Positions 23,027 to 32,968 of a stretch of 45,545 nucleotides of DNA are shown here, piece after piece. The stretch spans positions 1-45,545 of the forward strand of contig CAIQPH010000316.1 of assembly GCA_903873655.1 (NCBI GenBank), given 5' to 3'. Both the position numbers and the translations under genes were made by a program. Position 1 is the first letter of the stretch. Each line of letters starts with the position of its first letter. The notes under the pieces were generated by a model, which did no database searches, was not told the DNA's origin, and saw only the letters and a program-made list of their open reading frames with translations. Origin of the DNA: an uncultured Holophagaceae bacterium. Lineage in GTDB: Bacteria; Acidobacteriota; Holophagae; Holophagales; Holophagaceae.

Positions 23027-24511
23027 TCAGAGCAGGTAGGTTTTGCCGTACATCAAGTAGCGGTCCACGCTGCGGGCGGTGTTGCGCCCTTCGTGGATGG
23101 CCCAGACCACCAGCGATTGGCCGCGAACCATGTCGCCCGCGGCGAAGACGCCCGGGATGCTGGTCATGCGCTGGCCGTCGGCCACCACGTTGCCGCGGCC
23201 ATCCAGCTTGAGGCCCAGTTCGGTGATGGGGCCCTTCCGCTCGGGACCGAGGAAACCCAGGGCGAGCAGGACCAGGTCGGCGGGAATCACGCGCTCGCTG
23301 CCCGGGATCTCCTCGTTCTGCATCCGTCCTTCGGAACTGCGGGTCCACCTCAGGCCGACGGTCTGGACCTCCTTCACGGAACCCGCCTCCCCGGTGAAGC
23401 GCAGGGTCTGCGTCGCGTAGATGCGGGGATCGGCGCCCTGCAGGGCTGCGGCCTCCTCCTGGCCGTAGTCCATGGAGTTGACCTTGGGCCACTGGGGCCA
23501 GGGATTGTCCACCGCCCGCCGTTCAGGAGGCTGGGGCAGGATCTCCAGCTGGGTGACCGAGCGGGCCCCGTGTCTCAAGGCGGTGCCCACACAATCGGTC
23601 CCCGTGTCGCCGCCGCCGATCACCACAACGCTCTTCCCCTTGGCAGAGATGAAGGCGCCATCCGCGTGGGCGCTGTCCAGGAGGCTCCTGGTGTTCAGCG
23701 TGAGGAACTCCATGGCCTGGTGGACGCCCTGGAGCTGGCGGCCTTCCAGGTCGAGTTCCCGGGGCAGGGTGGAGCCGCAGCAGAAGACCGTGGCGTGGTA
23801 ATCCCGCAGCAGGCTTTCGGAGGAAATGTCCCGGCCGATCTCCACACCGGTGACGAAGCGGACGCCGTTCCGCGCCATGAGTCCCACCCGGCGGTCCACC
23901 AGGCGCTTGTCCAGCTTCATGTTGGGGATGCCGTACATCAGCAGCCCGCCCACCCGGTCCGCCCGCTCGAACACCGTGACCGTGTGGCCGGCGCGGTTGA
24001 GCTGGGCGGCACAGGCCAGACCCGCGGGACCCGAGCCCACGATGGCCACGGTCTTGCCGGTGAGTACCGGGGGGACCTCTGGTCCGACCCAGCCCTCTTC
24101 GAAGGCCTTGTCGATGATGGAGACCTCGATGGCCTTGATGGTGACCGGGTCGCCACCCAGGCCCACGGTGCAGGAACCCTCGCAGGGGGCGGGGCAAACC
24201 CGGCCTGTGAACTCGGGGAAGTTGTTGGTGCGGAGCAGGCGGCGGAGCGCCCGCTGCCACTGGCCGCGGTAGACCAGATCATTCCAGTCGGGGATGAGGT
24301 TGTTGAGCGGACAGCCCGAGGCCATGCCGCCCATGAGCTTGCCCGTGTGGCAGAAGGGTGTGCCGCAGTCCATGCAGCGGGCGCCCTGGCGCATGAGCAC
24401 GTCATCAGGGACTCTGGGGTGGGATTCGTTCCAGTCCTTCACCCGCTCCAAGGGCGGGCGGTCCTGGGGAAGTTCGCGCGAATACTCGATGAAGCCGGTG
24501 CTTTTGCCCAT
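23027..24511 (-). CDS. gltD: Glutamate synthase, small (beta) subunit
   Basis: GltD takes electrons from NADPH through FAD and passes them by 4Fe-4S clusters to GltB. The 494 residues begin with two Cys clusters (CMDCGTPFC around 46-54 and CPAPCEGSC about 100-110), followed by the FAD motif VAIVGSGPAGLACAAQL and the NAD(P) motif VVIGGGDTGTDCVG. The C-terminal FAD part has GVFAAGDMVRGQSLVVWA. The start lies 8 nt after the gltB stop, and its ribosome site TAGGAG overlaps that stop, so the subunits are coupled. Confidence 0.96.
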   Translation of the reverse strand: MGKSTGFIEYSRELPQDRPPLERVKDWNESHPRVPDDVLMRQGARCMDCGTPFCHTGKLMGGMASGCPLNNLIPDWNDLVYRGQWQRALRRLLRTNNFPEFTGRVCPAPCEGSCTVGLGGDPVTIKAIEVSIIDKAFEEGWVGPEVPPVLTGKTVAIVGSGPAGLACAAQLNRAGHTVTVFERADRVGGLLMYGIPNMKLDKRLVDRRVGLMARNGVRFVTGVEIGRDISSESLLRDYHATVFCCGSTLPRELDLEGRQLQGVHQAMEFLTLNTRSLLDSAHADGAFISAKGKSVVVIGGGDTGTDCVGTALRHGARSVTQLEILPQPPERRAVDNPWPQWPKVNSMDYGQEEAAALQGADPRIYATQTLRFTGEAGSVKEVQTVGLRWTRSSEGRMQNEEIPGSERVIPADLVLLALGFLGPERKGPITELGLKLDGRGNVVADGQRMTSIPGVFAAGDMVRGQSLVVWAIHEGRNTARSVDRYLMYGKTYLL

Positions 24512-24519
24512 GTCGGCTC

Positions 24520-27500
24520 CTAGTTCCCATCGGCGCGGGCAAGGCTCCGCGCATTCTCTTCGAAGGCCGCGAGCACGGCCTCATCCTCAGGCAGGCCCTT
24601 CTCCCGCATCCGGGCCTGGCTTTCCAGCACCCGCTCATAGTCATGGGGCATGACCCGCACAAAGCGGGGGAGCCAGAGGTCCCAACCCCGGAGGATCGTG
24701 GTGGCCCTCAGACTGCGTGTGGCGGTGGCGTGGCGGGCGATGAGATCCTTCAGGTGCGCCGCCTCCAGGGGATCTTCGATGGGGCCCATGCCCACCAGAT
24801 CCCGATTGGACCTGAAGGCGAAATCACCGCTCTCATCGAGCACCCAGGCCACGCCTCCCGACATGCCGGCCGCAAAGTTGCGTCCCGCCCTGCCCAGGAT
24901 GACCACCTCGCCCCCGGTCATGTATTCGCAACCGTGATCACCGATGCCTTCGACCACTGCGGTCGCGCCGGAGTTGCGCACGCAGAACCGTTCGCCCGCC
25001 AGTCCGCGGATGAAGACTTCACCAGAGGTGGCTCCGTAACAGGCCACGTTGCCGATGATGACGTTCTCCTCGGGCACGAAGGTGGCCGTGCTCGGCGGGA
25101 AGACCGCGATGCGGCCACCGGAGAGGCCCTTGCCCAGGTAGTCGTTGGCATCGCCCTCCAGGGACAGGCTGAGCCCCTTGGGGATGAAGGCACCGAAACT
25201 CTGGCCCGCGGAACCCTGGAAGCGCAGGCGGATGGTGTCAGGCGGCAGGCCCTCGGCGCCCCAGCGGCGGGTGATCTCGCTGCCCAGCATGGTTCCCACG
25301 GTCCGGTTGACGTTGGAGATCGGCAGGGTGGCGGAAACCGGCGTCCGGGACTCGATGGCTGGCCGGCAGAGGGGGATGAGAGTGGTGGCGTCCAGGGCCT
25401 TCTCGAGGCCGTGCTCCTGGCTCACGCGGAAGGTGCGCTTGACGTCCTTGGAGACGGTGGGTTTCCAGAGCAGGCGCGAGAAGTCGAGGGTCCGGGCCTT
25501 CCAGTGGTCGATGCCGCGGCGCATCTCCAGGTGCTCGCTGCGGCCTACCATCTTGTAGAACTGGCGATAGCCAAGCTGGGCCATCAGCTCCCGGACCTCC
25601 ATGGCGATGAAGCGCATGAAGTTCACCACATGCTGCGGATCACCGGTGAAGCGCTTCCGCAGCTCCGGGTCCTGGGTGGCGACGCCCACGGGACAAGTGT
25701 TCTTGTGACAGGCCCGCATCAGCACGCAACCCAGGGCCAGGAGCGGGGCGGTGGCGAAACCGAATTCCTCGGCCCCGAGCAGGGCGGCCACGACCACGTC
25801 GCGGCCGGACTTCAGCTGGCCATCGGTCTCCAGCACCACGCGACTGCGCAGGTTGTTCATCACCAGGACCTGCTGAGCTTCGGCCAGGCCGAGTTCCCAG
25901 GGGGCACCGGTGTGGCGGATGCTGGTGAGGGGCGCGGCACCGGTGCCGCCATCGAAGCCGCTGATGAGAATGACATCCGCATGGGCCTTGGCGACTCCGG
26001 CAGCGATGGTGCCTACGCCGCTCTCCGAGACCAGCTTCACGCTGATCCGGGCCCCGGAATTGGCGTTCTTGAGGTCATGGATGAGCTGGGCCAGATCTTC
26101 GATGGAGTAGATGTCGTGGTGGGGTGGCGGAGAGATGAGGCCGACGCCCGGGGTCGCGTGGCGCACCTTGGCGATCCAGGGATAGACCTTGGGGCCGGGC
26201 AGCTGGCCACCTTCACCGGGCTTCGCCCCCTGGGCCATCTTGATCTGGATCTCCTTGGCCTCGACCAGGAACTGGCTAGTAACGCCAAAGCGTCCAGAGG
26301 CCACCTGCTTGATGGCGCTGTTCTTGGAATCGCCGTTAGCCATGGGTGTGTAGCGGGTTGGGTCCTCGCCGCCCTCGCCGGTATTGCTCTTGGCGCCGAT
26401 GCGGTTCATGGCGATCGCCAGGGCCTCATGGGCCTCCTGGCTGATAGAGCCGTAGGACATGGCGCCGGTCTTGAAGCGTGCCAAGATCGCCTCGATGGGC
26501 TCGACCTCATCGATGGGGACGGGCCGGGCCTGGGACCGGAAGTCCAGCAGCCCGCGGAGCGTAATGGGCTGCTTGCCTGGATGGTCGATGAGCTCTGTAT
26601 ACCGCTTGAAGAGCTTGTAGTCCCCCGTGCGGCAGGCGGACTGGAGTAGGTGGATCGCCTCGGGCGAATTGAGGTGAGCCTCGCCGTCCCGGCGGTATTT
26701 GTAGCGGCCGCCGGAGCTGAGGCTCGGGGCGTCCGCGGGGCGTTCGGGATAGGCCTGGTCGTGGCGCATGGCCACTTCCCGGGCGATCACGTCGATGCCG
26801 ACGCCACCCATCCGGGTGGGTGTACCGGAGAAATATTCGTCGACGAAATCCTGACTGAGTCCCAGGGCCTCGAAGATCTGGGCGCCGTGATAGCTCTGCA
26901 CCGCGGAAATGCCCATCTTGGACATCACCTTCACGATGCCCTTGTTGACCGCCTTGACGTAGAGCATCTCAGCCTTGGCGGCATCACCGGTGATCATGCC
27001 CTGCCGCAGCTGGTCGTGGATGGTCTCGAAGGCCAGGTAGGGGTTGACGGCGCTGGCGCCGTAGCCGATGAGGGTGCAGAAGTGGTGGACCTCCCGGGGC
27101 TCGCCGGTCTCGAGCACGAGACACACCTTCTCGCGTTCGCCGGACCTGAGCAGGTGGTGCTGGACGGCGGCCAGGCCAAGCAGGGCAGGGATGGGCGCAT
27201 CGGTGGCGTCATGGCCCCGATCCGACAGGATCAGGATGTTGTGGCCTTCAGCGATGGCCTCGCTGGACTGCCGGCGGAGGTCCTCGATGGCCTTGCGGAG
27301 ACCCTTCCCTCCGGCGTCCGCCTTGAAGAGCATGGGCAAGGTGATGGAATGGAAGCCCCTGGAGCCAGGGCGGCCATCCAGAGAGCGGATCTTCTCCAGT
27401 TCCCGGTTCAGTAGCACGGGCGTGGGCAACTCGAAATGAAGCGCTGATTCCGCCACCGGTTCCAGCAGATTGCCCTCGGGTCCGATGGCGGTGTCCACGG

Positions 27501-29127
27501 CGAGGACGATGCTCTCGCGGTCGGCATCCACGGGGGGATTGGTCACCTGCGCAAACAGCTGCCTGAAGTAGTCGTAGAGGAGCTGAGGTTTCTCGGAGAG
27601 CACGGCCAGGGGGATATCCGTGCCCATGCTGCCGATGGGCTCCGCGCCGTCGGTGGCCATGGGGTTCACGATCATGTTCACGTCTTCGAGGGTGTAGCCG
27701 AAGGTCTCCTGCCGACGCAGCACCGTCTCGTGGTCCGGCGCGTTGACATGCGGGGGCTCGGGCAGGTCGTTGATGCGGACCAGGTTGTCCTTCACCCACT
27801 GGGCATAGGGTTCGGCCTTGGCCAGCTGGTCCTTGATCTCGTCATCCGGGACGATCCGCCCTTCCTTGGTGTCCACCAGGAACATCCGGCCCGGCTGGAG
27901 GCGGCCCTTCTGGAGGATCTTCTCGGCCGGGATGTCGAGGACGCCGACTTCGCTGGCCATGACCACGAGCCCATCCTTGGTGTGGATCCAGCGGGCGGGG
28001 CGCAGGCCGTTGCGATCAAGGATGGCGCCGATCCGGGTGCCGTCCGTGAAAGCGATGGAGGCAGGGCCGTCCCAGGGCTCCGTCAGGCAGGAGTGGTACT
28101 CGTAGAAGGCTTTCCGCAGCGGGCTCATGGATTCGTGCCGGCTCCAGGGCTCCGGCACCATCATCATCAGGGCGTGCGGCAGTGACCGGCCCGCCATATA
28201 GAGCAGTTCGAGCACGTTGTCGAACATCGAGGAGTCCGAGCCGTCCAGGTCGATGACCGGCAGCACCTTCTGGAGGTCGTCTCCGAAGATGCGGGAGGCG
28301 AAGAGTGGCTGCCTGCCCTGCATCCAGTTCACATTTCCGCGCAGGGTGTTGATCTCGCCGTTATGGGAGATGTAGCGATAGGGGTGGGACCTGGACCAGC
28401 TTGGGAAGGTGTTCGTGGAAAACCGCGAATGCACCATCGCGAGGCCGGACACGAAGGTGTCCTCTTGCAGATCGGGGTAGAAGGCGCCGAGCTGCTCGGC
28501 ATTCAGCATCCCTTTGTAGACGATCGTGCGGCTGGAAAGGCTGGCGATGTAAAAATGCCCCCGGCCCGGCAGCACCGAGCGGGATACCCGCTTCTCCGCC
28601 AGGCGGCGGATCACGTAGAGCTTGCGCTCGAAGTCGTCTCCAGCCGGGGTCTGGGCTCCGCGGGCAATGAATACCTGGCGGATGACCGGCTGGCTGGTCC
28701 GGGCCGTGACGCCTAGGCTGGCGTTGTCCGTCGGCACATCCCGCCAGCCGAGCACCCTCTGGCCCTCGCCCTCCGCGGCCTCTTCAAGTAACCGCTCGCA
28801 GGCGTGGCGGTTGCGGTCATCGGGCGGCAGGAACAGCATCCCGACGCCGTATTCTCCCGGTGCGGGGAGTTCCACCCCCGTGGGACGGCAACGGGCCGCG
28901 AGGAAGGCATGGGGAATCTGGGTGAGGATTCCTGCACCGTCCCCCGTGGATTTTTCGCTGCCCGAGGCACCCCGGTGCTCCAGGTTGCAGAGGACCTGCA
29001 GCGTCTTTCGAACGATCTCGTGAGAGGGGCGGCCCTGAGTATCAACCACGAATCCAAAGCCACAGGAATCATGTTCCTGGGATGGATCGTATAGACCTTG
29101 GGTCTGGATGGGGCGATGCCTCTCCAT
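24520..29127 (-). CDS. gltB: Glutamate synthase, large (alpha) subunit
   Basis: GltB makes two glutamates from glutamine and 2-oxoglutarate, so it completes ammonium assimilation with glutamine synthetase. The 1535 residues match the usual 1500. Cys22 in EHDSCGFG is the class II glutaminase nucleophile after removal of a propeptide. The FMN barrel has [27 protein letters not shown], the 3Fe-4S motif is [18 protein letters not shown], and the C-terminal GXGXG beta-helix domain ([25 protein letters not shown]) is complete. It heads the gltBD operon. Confidence 0.97.
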   Translation of the reverse strand: MERHRPIQTQGLYDPSQEHDSCGFGFVVDTQGRPSHEIVRKTLQVLCNLEHRGASGSEKSTGDGAGILTQIPHAFLAARCRPTGVELPAPGEYGVGMLFLPPDDRNRHACERLLEEAAEGEGQRVLGWRDVPTDNASLGVTARTSQPVIRQVFIARGAQTPAGDDFERKLYVIRRLAEKRVSRSVLPGRGHFYIASLSSRTIVYKGMLNAEQLGAFYPDLQEDTFVSGLAMVHSRFSTNTFPSWSRSHPYRYISHNGEINTLRGNVNWMQGRQPLFASRIFGDDLQKVLPVIDLDGSDSSMFDNVLELLYMAGRSLPHALMMMVPEPWSRHESMSPLRKAFYEYHSCLTEPWDGPASIAFTDGTRIGAILDRNGLRPARWIHTKDGLVVMASEVGVLDIPAEKILQKGRLQPGRMFLVDTKEGRIVPDDEIKDQLAKAEPYAQWVKDNLVRINDLPEPPHVNAPDHETVLRRQETFGYTLEDVNMIVNPMATDGAEPIGSMGTDIPLAVLSEKPQLLYDYFRQLFAQVTNPPVDADRESIVLAVDTAIGPEGNLLEPVAESALHFELPTPVLLNRELEKIRSLDGRPGSRGFHSITLPMLFKADAGGKGLRKAIEDLRRQSSEAIAEGHNILILSDRGHDATDAPIPALLGLAAVQHHLLRSGEREKVCLVLETGEPREVHHFCTLIGYGASAVNPYLAFETIHDQLRQGMITGDAAKAEMLYVKAVNKGIVKVMSKMGISAVQSYHGAQIFEALGLSQDFVDEYFSGTPTRMGGVGIDVIAREVAMRHDQAYPERPADAPSLSSGGRYKYRRDGEAHLNSPEAIHLLQSACRTGDYKLFKRYTELIDHPGKQPITLRGLLDFRSQARPVPIDEVEPIEAILARFKTGAMSYGSISQEAHEALAIAMNRIGAKSNTGEGGEDPTRYTPMANGDSKNSAIKQVASGRFGVTSQFLVEAKEIQIKMAQGAKPGEGGQLPGPKVYPWIAKVRHATPGVGLISPPPHHDIYSIEDLAQLIHDLKNANSGARISVKLVSESGVGTIAAGVAKAHADVILISGFDGGTGAAPLTSIRHTGAPWELGLAEAQQVLVMNNLRSRVVLETDGQLKSGRDVVVAALLGAEEFGFATAPLLALGCVLMRACHKNTCPVGVATQDPELRKRFTGDPQHVVNFMRFIAMEVRELMAQLGYRQFYKMVGRSEHLEMRRGIDHWKARTLDFSRLLWKPTVSKDVKRTFRVSQEHGLEKALDATTLIPLCRPAIESRTPVSATLPISNVNRTVGTMLGSEITRRWGAEGLPPDTIRLRFQGSAGQSFGAFIPKGLSLSLEGDANDYLGKGLSGGRIAVFPPSTATFVPEENVIIGNVACYGATSGEVFIRGLAGERFCVRNSGATAVVEGIGDHGCEYMTGGEVVILGRAGRNFAAGMSGGVAWVLDESGDFAFRSNRDLVGMGPIEDPLEAAHLKDLIARHATATRSLRATTILRGWDLWLPRFVRVMPHDYERVLESQARMREKGLPEDEAVLAAFEENARSLARADGN

Positions 29128-29243
29128 CAGTGGCTCCGGAGTTCAAATCGAAGGTTCGATGGGCGGGGCGGCCAAGGGATTCCGTCCGGCGGATGCTTTA
29201 ACCGGGACGCCCAGATGCATGCGCGGACGACGTTCCATGGCCA

Positions 29244-29272
29244 AGTTTACCACGGCCAGGGGTTCCGGTGAA
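29244..29272 (-). promoter_or_regulatory. Possible gltB promoter
   Basis: On the minus strand TTCACC (29267-29272) and TAAACT (29244-29249) are 17 nt apart. The leader to gltB would be about 110 nt. Each box matches the consensus at 4 of 6 positions, so this is only a reasonable candidate. I see no other gene or clear structure in the 194-nt gap. Confidence 0.35.
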
Positions 29273-29321
29273 CTGTTATTCCATTTGCCTGTGCAAGATC
29301 GGAACTCTGGGCCCACGGGCC

Positions 29322-30119
29322 TTACAATCCGTCTTCCAATTCGAATTCCGCGTCCGGAATGCTCAGGATTTCCGGTCCGTTCCGCGTAATGACGATGTCA
29401 TGTTCGAACTGGGCGGAGAGGCCGCCGTCCTTGGTCCGCACCGTCCAGCCATCGGCTTCCACCAGGCATTTGTGGCTGCCGGTGTTCAGGATGGGCTCGA
29501 TGGTGATGGTCATGCCCGGCTCCATGCGGAAACCCGTGCCGGGTTTCTGCTCGGCGAACACCACCTGGGGATCCTCGTGCAACTCTCGCCCTAGCCCGTG
29601 GCCGATGTACTCGCGCACCACCGAATAGCCGCGCTCTTCAGCGAAGGACTGGACGGCCGTGGACATGTCGCCCAGGCGCAATCCGGGTCGGCAGTGCTCG
29701 ATGCCCACGAACATGGCCAGCTGGGCGGTCTGGATGAGCATGCGGGCCTCGTCGCTGATCTTCCCCACGCCCACGGTGAGACAGGTGTCGCCGTGAAAAC
29801 CATCCAGCTTCGCCCCGCAGTCGATGGCGATGATGTCGCCTTCCTGAAGCACGTATTTGGAGGGGATGCCGTGCACCACCCGGTCGTTGACGGAGGTGCA
29901 CAGGGTGCCAGGGAAGCCGTGGTAGCCCTTGAAGCTGGGGCTGGCGCCCTGCTGGCGGATGTAGGTCTCGGCGATCCTGTCCAGCTCCAGCAGGCTCACG
30001 CCGGGCCTCGCGGCGCGGGCGGCCAGGCGCAGGGCATTGGCGGCCACGCGGCCCGCTTCGCGCAGCTTGTCGATCTCCTTGCGGCTCTTGTAGTGGATCT
30101 GTTCGCGGATCAGGACCAT
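29322..30119 (-). CDS. map: Methionine aminopeptidase, type I
   Basis: Map removes the initiator Met from new proteins. The 265-residue enzyme keeps the five metal ligands: the Asp pair in AIDCGAKLDGFHGDT, His in GHGLGRELHEDP, Glu in ITIEPIL and Glu in AQFEHDI. The substrate His lies in HGFPGTLCTSVND. The length matches type Ia without an N-terminal zinc extension. The start has GAGGGGGC immediately upstream. It is divergent from the lipoprotein gene, 38 nt apart, and a TAGGAT -10-like box for map faces the opposing promoter. Confidence 0.95.
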   Translation of the reverse strand: MVLIREQIHYKSRKEIDKLREAGRVAANALRLAARAARPGVSLLELDRIAETYIRQQGASPSFKGYHGFPGTLCTSVNDRVVHGIPSKYVLQEGDIIAIDCGAKLDGFHGDTCLTVGVGKISDEARMLIQTAQLAMFVGIEHCRPGLRLGDMSTAVQSFAEERGYSVVREYIGHGLGRELHEDPQVVFAEQKPGTGFRMEPGMTITIEPILNTGSHKCLVEADGWTVRTKDGGLSAQFEHDIVITRNGPEILSIPDAEFELEDGL

Positions 30120-30145
30120 GCCCCCTCGACCCTTATCCTAACGGG

Positions 30146-30151
30146 TAGAAT
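30146..30151 (+). promoter_or_regulatory. -10 element of the lipoprotein operon
   Basis: TAGAAT matches the -10 consensus at 5 of 6 positions and ends 6 nt before the ATG at 30158, which predicts a leaderless or nearly leaderless transcript. No convincing -35 box is seen and no ribosome-binding site precedes the start. Confidence 0.45.
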
Positions 30152-30157
30152 GTCGGC

Positions 30158-30499
30158 ATGGCGCCACCTTCTAAGATCCTGGTGATGACAACAGTCCTGG
30201 CGGGGGCTCTAGCCGGGTGCGGTCGCGCGCCTTCCCGTCCAGTCCATGTGCCGGCCAATGCCGTGTGGAGCGGGGACGGGCGCCAGGGGGTCTTCCTCAA
30301 GGTAGGTGCGCATCAGGGCACCCTCTGGCAACTGGACGTGTGGGACCGGGAGGGCCGCCTCCTGGCTTCGGGATCCTTCCGTTTGCGCGGGTTCGGGAAG
30401 GCCCAGATCGTCCCGGAAGAGGTTCTGGCCTGGGAGAATGGGGCCCTGCACCTGAAGGATGGCACCTGGCTGGTGCCTGAGCCCTCGGCGGCGCACTGA
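30158..30499 (+). CDS. Small lipoprotein, unknown function
   Basis: The 113-residue product has a type II signal: hydrophobic MTTVLAGALAGC gives the lipobox LAGC with the lipidated Cys at about residue 21. The mature part of some 90 residues is predicted to be mostly beta strands (TLWQLDVWDREGRLLASGSFRLRG), perhaps a small beta barrel or sandwich. Gly follows the Cys, so the lipoprotein should reach the outer membrane if E. coli rules apply. I do not recognise the family. The stop overlaps the next start by 1 nt. Confidence 0.7.
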   Translation: MAPPSKILVMTTVLAGALAGCGRAPSRPVHVPANAVWSGDGRQGVFLKVGAHQGTLWQLDVWDREGRLLASGSFRLRGFGKAQIVPEEVLAWENGALHLKDGTWLVPEPSAAH

Positions 30500-31122
30500 T
30501 GCCCTACACTAGAGAGGAGAAGGACTGGCTCGAGCGCGAATGGGCCTTCCGGGCCTGGGGCCGCGCCGGGCTGCTGTCCACGGACGACTACCGGCAGGTG
30601 CTGGCCTGGGAGGCCGGAGGCGTACCCATGGATCTCGTGGTGTCGGCTCTCAACGTCTTCTTCGACCGGCGGGAGAAGCGCTCGAAGCCGCGCACCTTCG
30701 TGGCCCTCAAGCACCTGGACCGCGACGTGGCCAAGGCCGTGAAACTGAGGGAGGCCCTTGTGCGTGCGGGCCCTGAGCTGGATGCCGGGAAGGAGTGGAA
30801 CCAGGTGAAGGTCCCCCTGCGCGATGATCCCGCCGCGAAGGCGGCCTTTGAGACCTGGCAGCGCCTGCGGGCATCAGCGCCCTCGCCCGAAGCGGCGGGC
30901 TACCTCGCCCACCACGACCAGGAGCGGGAGGCCCGCGCCGCCTTGCTCGGCATGGCCGAAGCCGCGCTGGGGCCGGTGGGCGATACCCTGCGTGCAGGCC
31001 TGCACCAGCGCCTCGAAGCCGCGGACATGAAGGAGGGCAGCCTCGTGTGGAAGCGGGCCTGGAACCACCACTGGGCCCGTCTCGTGGCCCAGGCTTGGGC
31101 CCTGCCGCTGGAGGGCGCGTGA
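30499..31122 (+). CDS. Unknown conserved-type protein, 207 aa
   Basis: The protein seems soluble and mostly helical. Its N-terminal 85 residues (LLSTDDYRQVLAWEAGGVPMDLVVSALNVFFDRREKRSKPRTFVAL) recall a family of unknown proteins in Acidobacteriota and deltaproteobacteria with LSxxDxxxIExWxxxGVPLxxVxxxI and a basic stretch; this is from memory, not from a search. The rest is Ala/Arg/Glu-rich helices. It is coupled to the lipoprotein gene (ATG overlapping TGA by 1 nt) and to the following gene (GTGA overlap). Confidence 0.7.
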   Translation: MPYTREEKDWLEREWAFRAWGRAGLLSTDDYRQVLAWEAGGVPMDLVVSALNVFFDRREKRSKPRTFVALKHLDRDVAKAVKLREALVRAGPELDAGKEWNQVKVPLRDDPAAKAAFETWQRLRASAPSPEAAGYLAHHDQEREARAALLGMAEAALGPVGDTLRAGLHQRLEAADMKEGSLVWKRAWNHHWARLVAQAWALPLEGA

Positions 31123-32426
31123 CTATTGAATTGCGTTGGCAGCAGGAGCTGGAAGTTCCGACAGCAGGTTTCTTCGCAACCTTCGCGGATCGTGTCGCGG
31201 TGCCTGACGGCGTGCGAGACGCGGTGCGGGAGGCGGTGAAGCTCCTCGTTCCGCGCATCGACTGGGAGGGCTACCAGCCCCATGTGCCCCACGGCATCCT
31301 GGGTCTGCGCGCTGTGCTGCGCCTGCGGCCGCTCCTGGATGAATCCAGTTTTCGGAGGGGCCTCGCCACCCAGCTGCACATGGCCGCCCATGAGGGACGA
31401 CGGCCTCCCCAGACCCTTGCCCAGGTGCTGGCCGCCAAGGGCAGTGGCAGCTGGCGCAACCTGGAGGATTACATCCGTTCCCGCCGGCCGGGGCTGGCCT
31501 ATGCGGAGGCCCAGGGTTTCGAACTGCCCGAAGCAGCTGACTTCCTGCGCCTCAGGCAGCTCACGGACACAGACATGGCCAACGTCGGCCACAAGGCAGT
31601 GCTGACCTGCGATCTGGCCGATCTTCACGAAAGGCTGGAGCGCCCCAAGGCGACAGGCCGGCGTCTGTTCGGTCTCGCGGCTTGGCTGGCGGCCACGCCA
31701 GAGGACACTTTCTGGGCTCGCCGGGCAGCCAAACGCTTGGTGGACGGTGAGGTTTCCGTGCCCTGGCTTCCGGCGACCCTGGATGGGAAAGGATTGGCCC
31801 CCCAGGTGCGGGACCTCTGCGATCTCGGCCTGGTGGCCCTTCTGGACCGGTTCACGGCCCGGGTGGCGGCGGGGCAGGGGGCGGGCGACTTGCTGGCGGC
31901 CCTGGTCCTCGCCGCCTCGGAAAAGCAGCTGGATGCCCGGCGGGATCTGGAAGGGAAGACCGCCTGGGCCTTCGTCTACCTGGCCAGCCTGGCCCGCACC
32001 CATCCGGCGGACCCCCGGATCTGGTGCCAGGCCGCGGCTCTGGTGAACCTCTTTCCCACGGACGAGCCGGACGGGCGGATCCGAGCGGCAAAAAGGGGCA
32101 CTGCCGATGTAGGCTCCCTCCTGGAAGCAGTCCTGGATGCGGAGCCGGCCCCGGCGATGGGTTGCGCGGCTGCCCTCATCGAGCAAGGGCAGGGCGACGA
32201 AGTGCTGAAGGTCCTTGCCGAGGCCTCCACCCAAAATGACCCGGCCTTCAACCATGCCCAGCAACTGCTCGCCGTGGCAGCGGCGGCGGATCTGCTGCCC
32301 CACCTGCCGCCTCCGGCGCAGGGGGCCATGCTGGTATCCCTCGCCAAGAGCCTCGCCAACAGCCAAGGCAGCGGAGACCTGGGGCGACTGGCAGACCGAA
32401 ACCTTCAGGGGGTCAGTTCGCGCTAG
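31119..32426 (+). CDS. Unknown protein, 435 aa, with His-rich N-terminal half
   Basis: I do not recognise this 435-residue protein. It has no signal peptide and appears all-helical. His pairs at PHVPHGILGLRAVLRL (about 52-67), QLHMAAHEGRR (about 85-95) and NVGHKAVL (about 153-160) resemble a metal- or heme-binding helical bundle, perhaps of the questin-oxidase or heme-oxygenase-like kind, which is only a suggestion. The C-terminal half is Leu/Ala-rich. The GTG start gives a 4-nt overlap with the previous gene; its end overlaps the convergent Lrp gene by 14 nt. Confidence 0.7.
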   Translation: MTIELRWQQELEVPTAGFFATFADRVAVPDGVRDAVREAVKLLVPRIDWEGYQPHVPHGILGLRAVLRLRPLLDESSFRRGLATQLHMAAHEGRRPPQTLAQVLAAKGSGSWRNLEDYIRSRRPGLAYAEAQGFELPEAADFLRLRQLTDTDMANVGHKAVLTCDLADLHERLERPKATGRRLFGLAAWLAATPEDTFWARRAAKRLVDGEVSVPWLPATLDGKGLAPQVRDLCDLGLVALLDRFTARVAAGQGAGDLLAALVLAASEKQLDARRDLEGKTAWAFVYLASLARTHPADPRIWCQAAALVNLFPTDEPDGRIRAAKRGTADVGSLLEAVLDAEPAPAMGCAAALIEQGQGDEVLKVLAEASTQNDPAFNHAQQLLAVAAAADLLPHLPPPAQGAMLVSLAKSLANSQGSGDLGRLADRNLQGVSSR

Positions 32427-32889
32427 GCGCCCGGTAGTTCGGCAGCACTTTCCCCTTGGCGCATTCGAAGATGAGGCTGGTCTGGATGTGGGCCACTTCG
32501 GAGCGGGTGGTGAAGGCGTCCAGGGCCAGGTCGCGCAGGTGGTGGGCGTCCCGCACGGCCACGTGGACCTGGAAGTCATGGGTGCCGGCCACATGGAAGA
32601 CCGCCAGCACCTCGGGCAGGCCCAACATGTGCTTCCAGAAGGCCTTCACCTGGGCGCGGCTGTGCTGGCGGAGCTGCACGGCGATGAGGGCCTGGAGCCC
32701 GATCCCCAGGGCGTCGGGATTCACTTCGGCGTGGGCGCCCTTCAGCACCCCCTCGGTCCGCAGGCGCTGGACACGGGCCAGACAGGAGGAGGGCGCCAAG
32801 CCCACGGCGGCGGCCAATTCCTTATTGGAAAGCCGAGCATCCTTCTGAAGAAGCTCGATGATGACGAAGTCAATTCGATCAAGATCCAT
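32413..32889 (-). CDS. Lrp/AsnC-family transcription regulator
   Basis: The 158-residue regulator has the N-terminal winged HTH (DRIDFVIIELLQKDARLSNKELAAAVGLAPSSCLARVQRLRTEG in outline) and the C-terminal ligand-binding domain (GTHDFQVHVAVRDAHHL). Such proteins respond to amino acids and often control the gene next door. Here the divergent neighbour is a Cys/Met-metabolism enzyme and a perfect palindrome lies between them, so control of that gene by methionine or a related amino acid is a fair inference. Confidence 0.93.
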   Translation of the reverse strand: MDLDRIDFVIIELLQKDARLSNKELAAAVGLAPSSCLARVQRLRTEGVLKGAHAEVNPDALGIGLQALIAVQLRQHSRAQVKAFWKHMLGLPEVLAVFHVAGTHDFQVHVAVRDAHHLRDLALDAFTTRSEVAHIQTSLIFECAKGKVLPNYRAPSAN

Positions 32890-32912
32890 GATTCATATCA
32901 TTTCACGAAATA

Positions 32913-32933
32913 AATTCGGCAGATTGCCGAATT
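32913..32933. promoter_or_regulatory. 21-bp perfect palindrome, probable Lrp/AsnC operator
   Basis: AATTCGGCA-GAT-TGCCGAATT has 9-bp arms with no mismatch in the 79-bp gap between the divergent regulator and PLP-enzyme genes. Both its place and its size fit an autoregulatory Lrp-family site that also controls the enzyme gene. Confidence 0.7.
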
Positions 32934-32968
32934 GATCGAACCTACATTGAGGTCAGAGGAGTTCTGCC

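Noticed and set aside
24643-26649. Plus-strand ORF of 668 codons opposite gltB
   Set aside because: The opposite strand encodes a complete GltB with all motifs; long antisense ORFs are expected at high GC.
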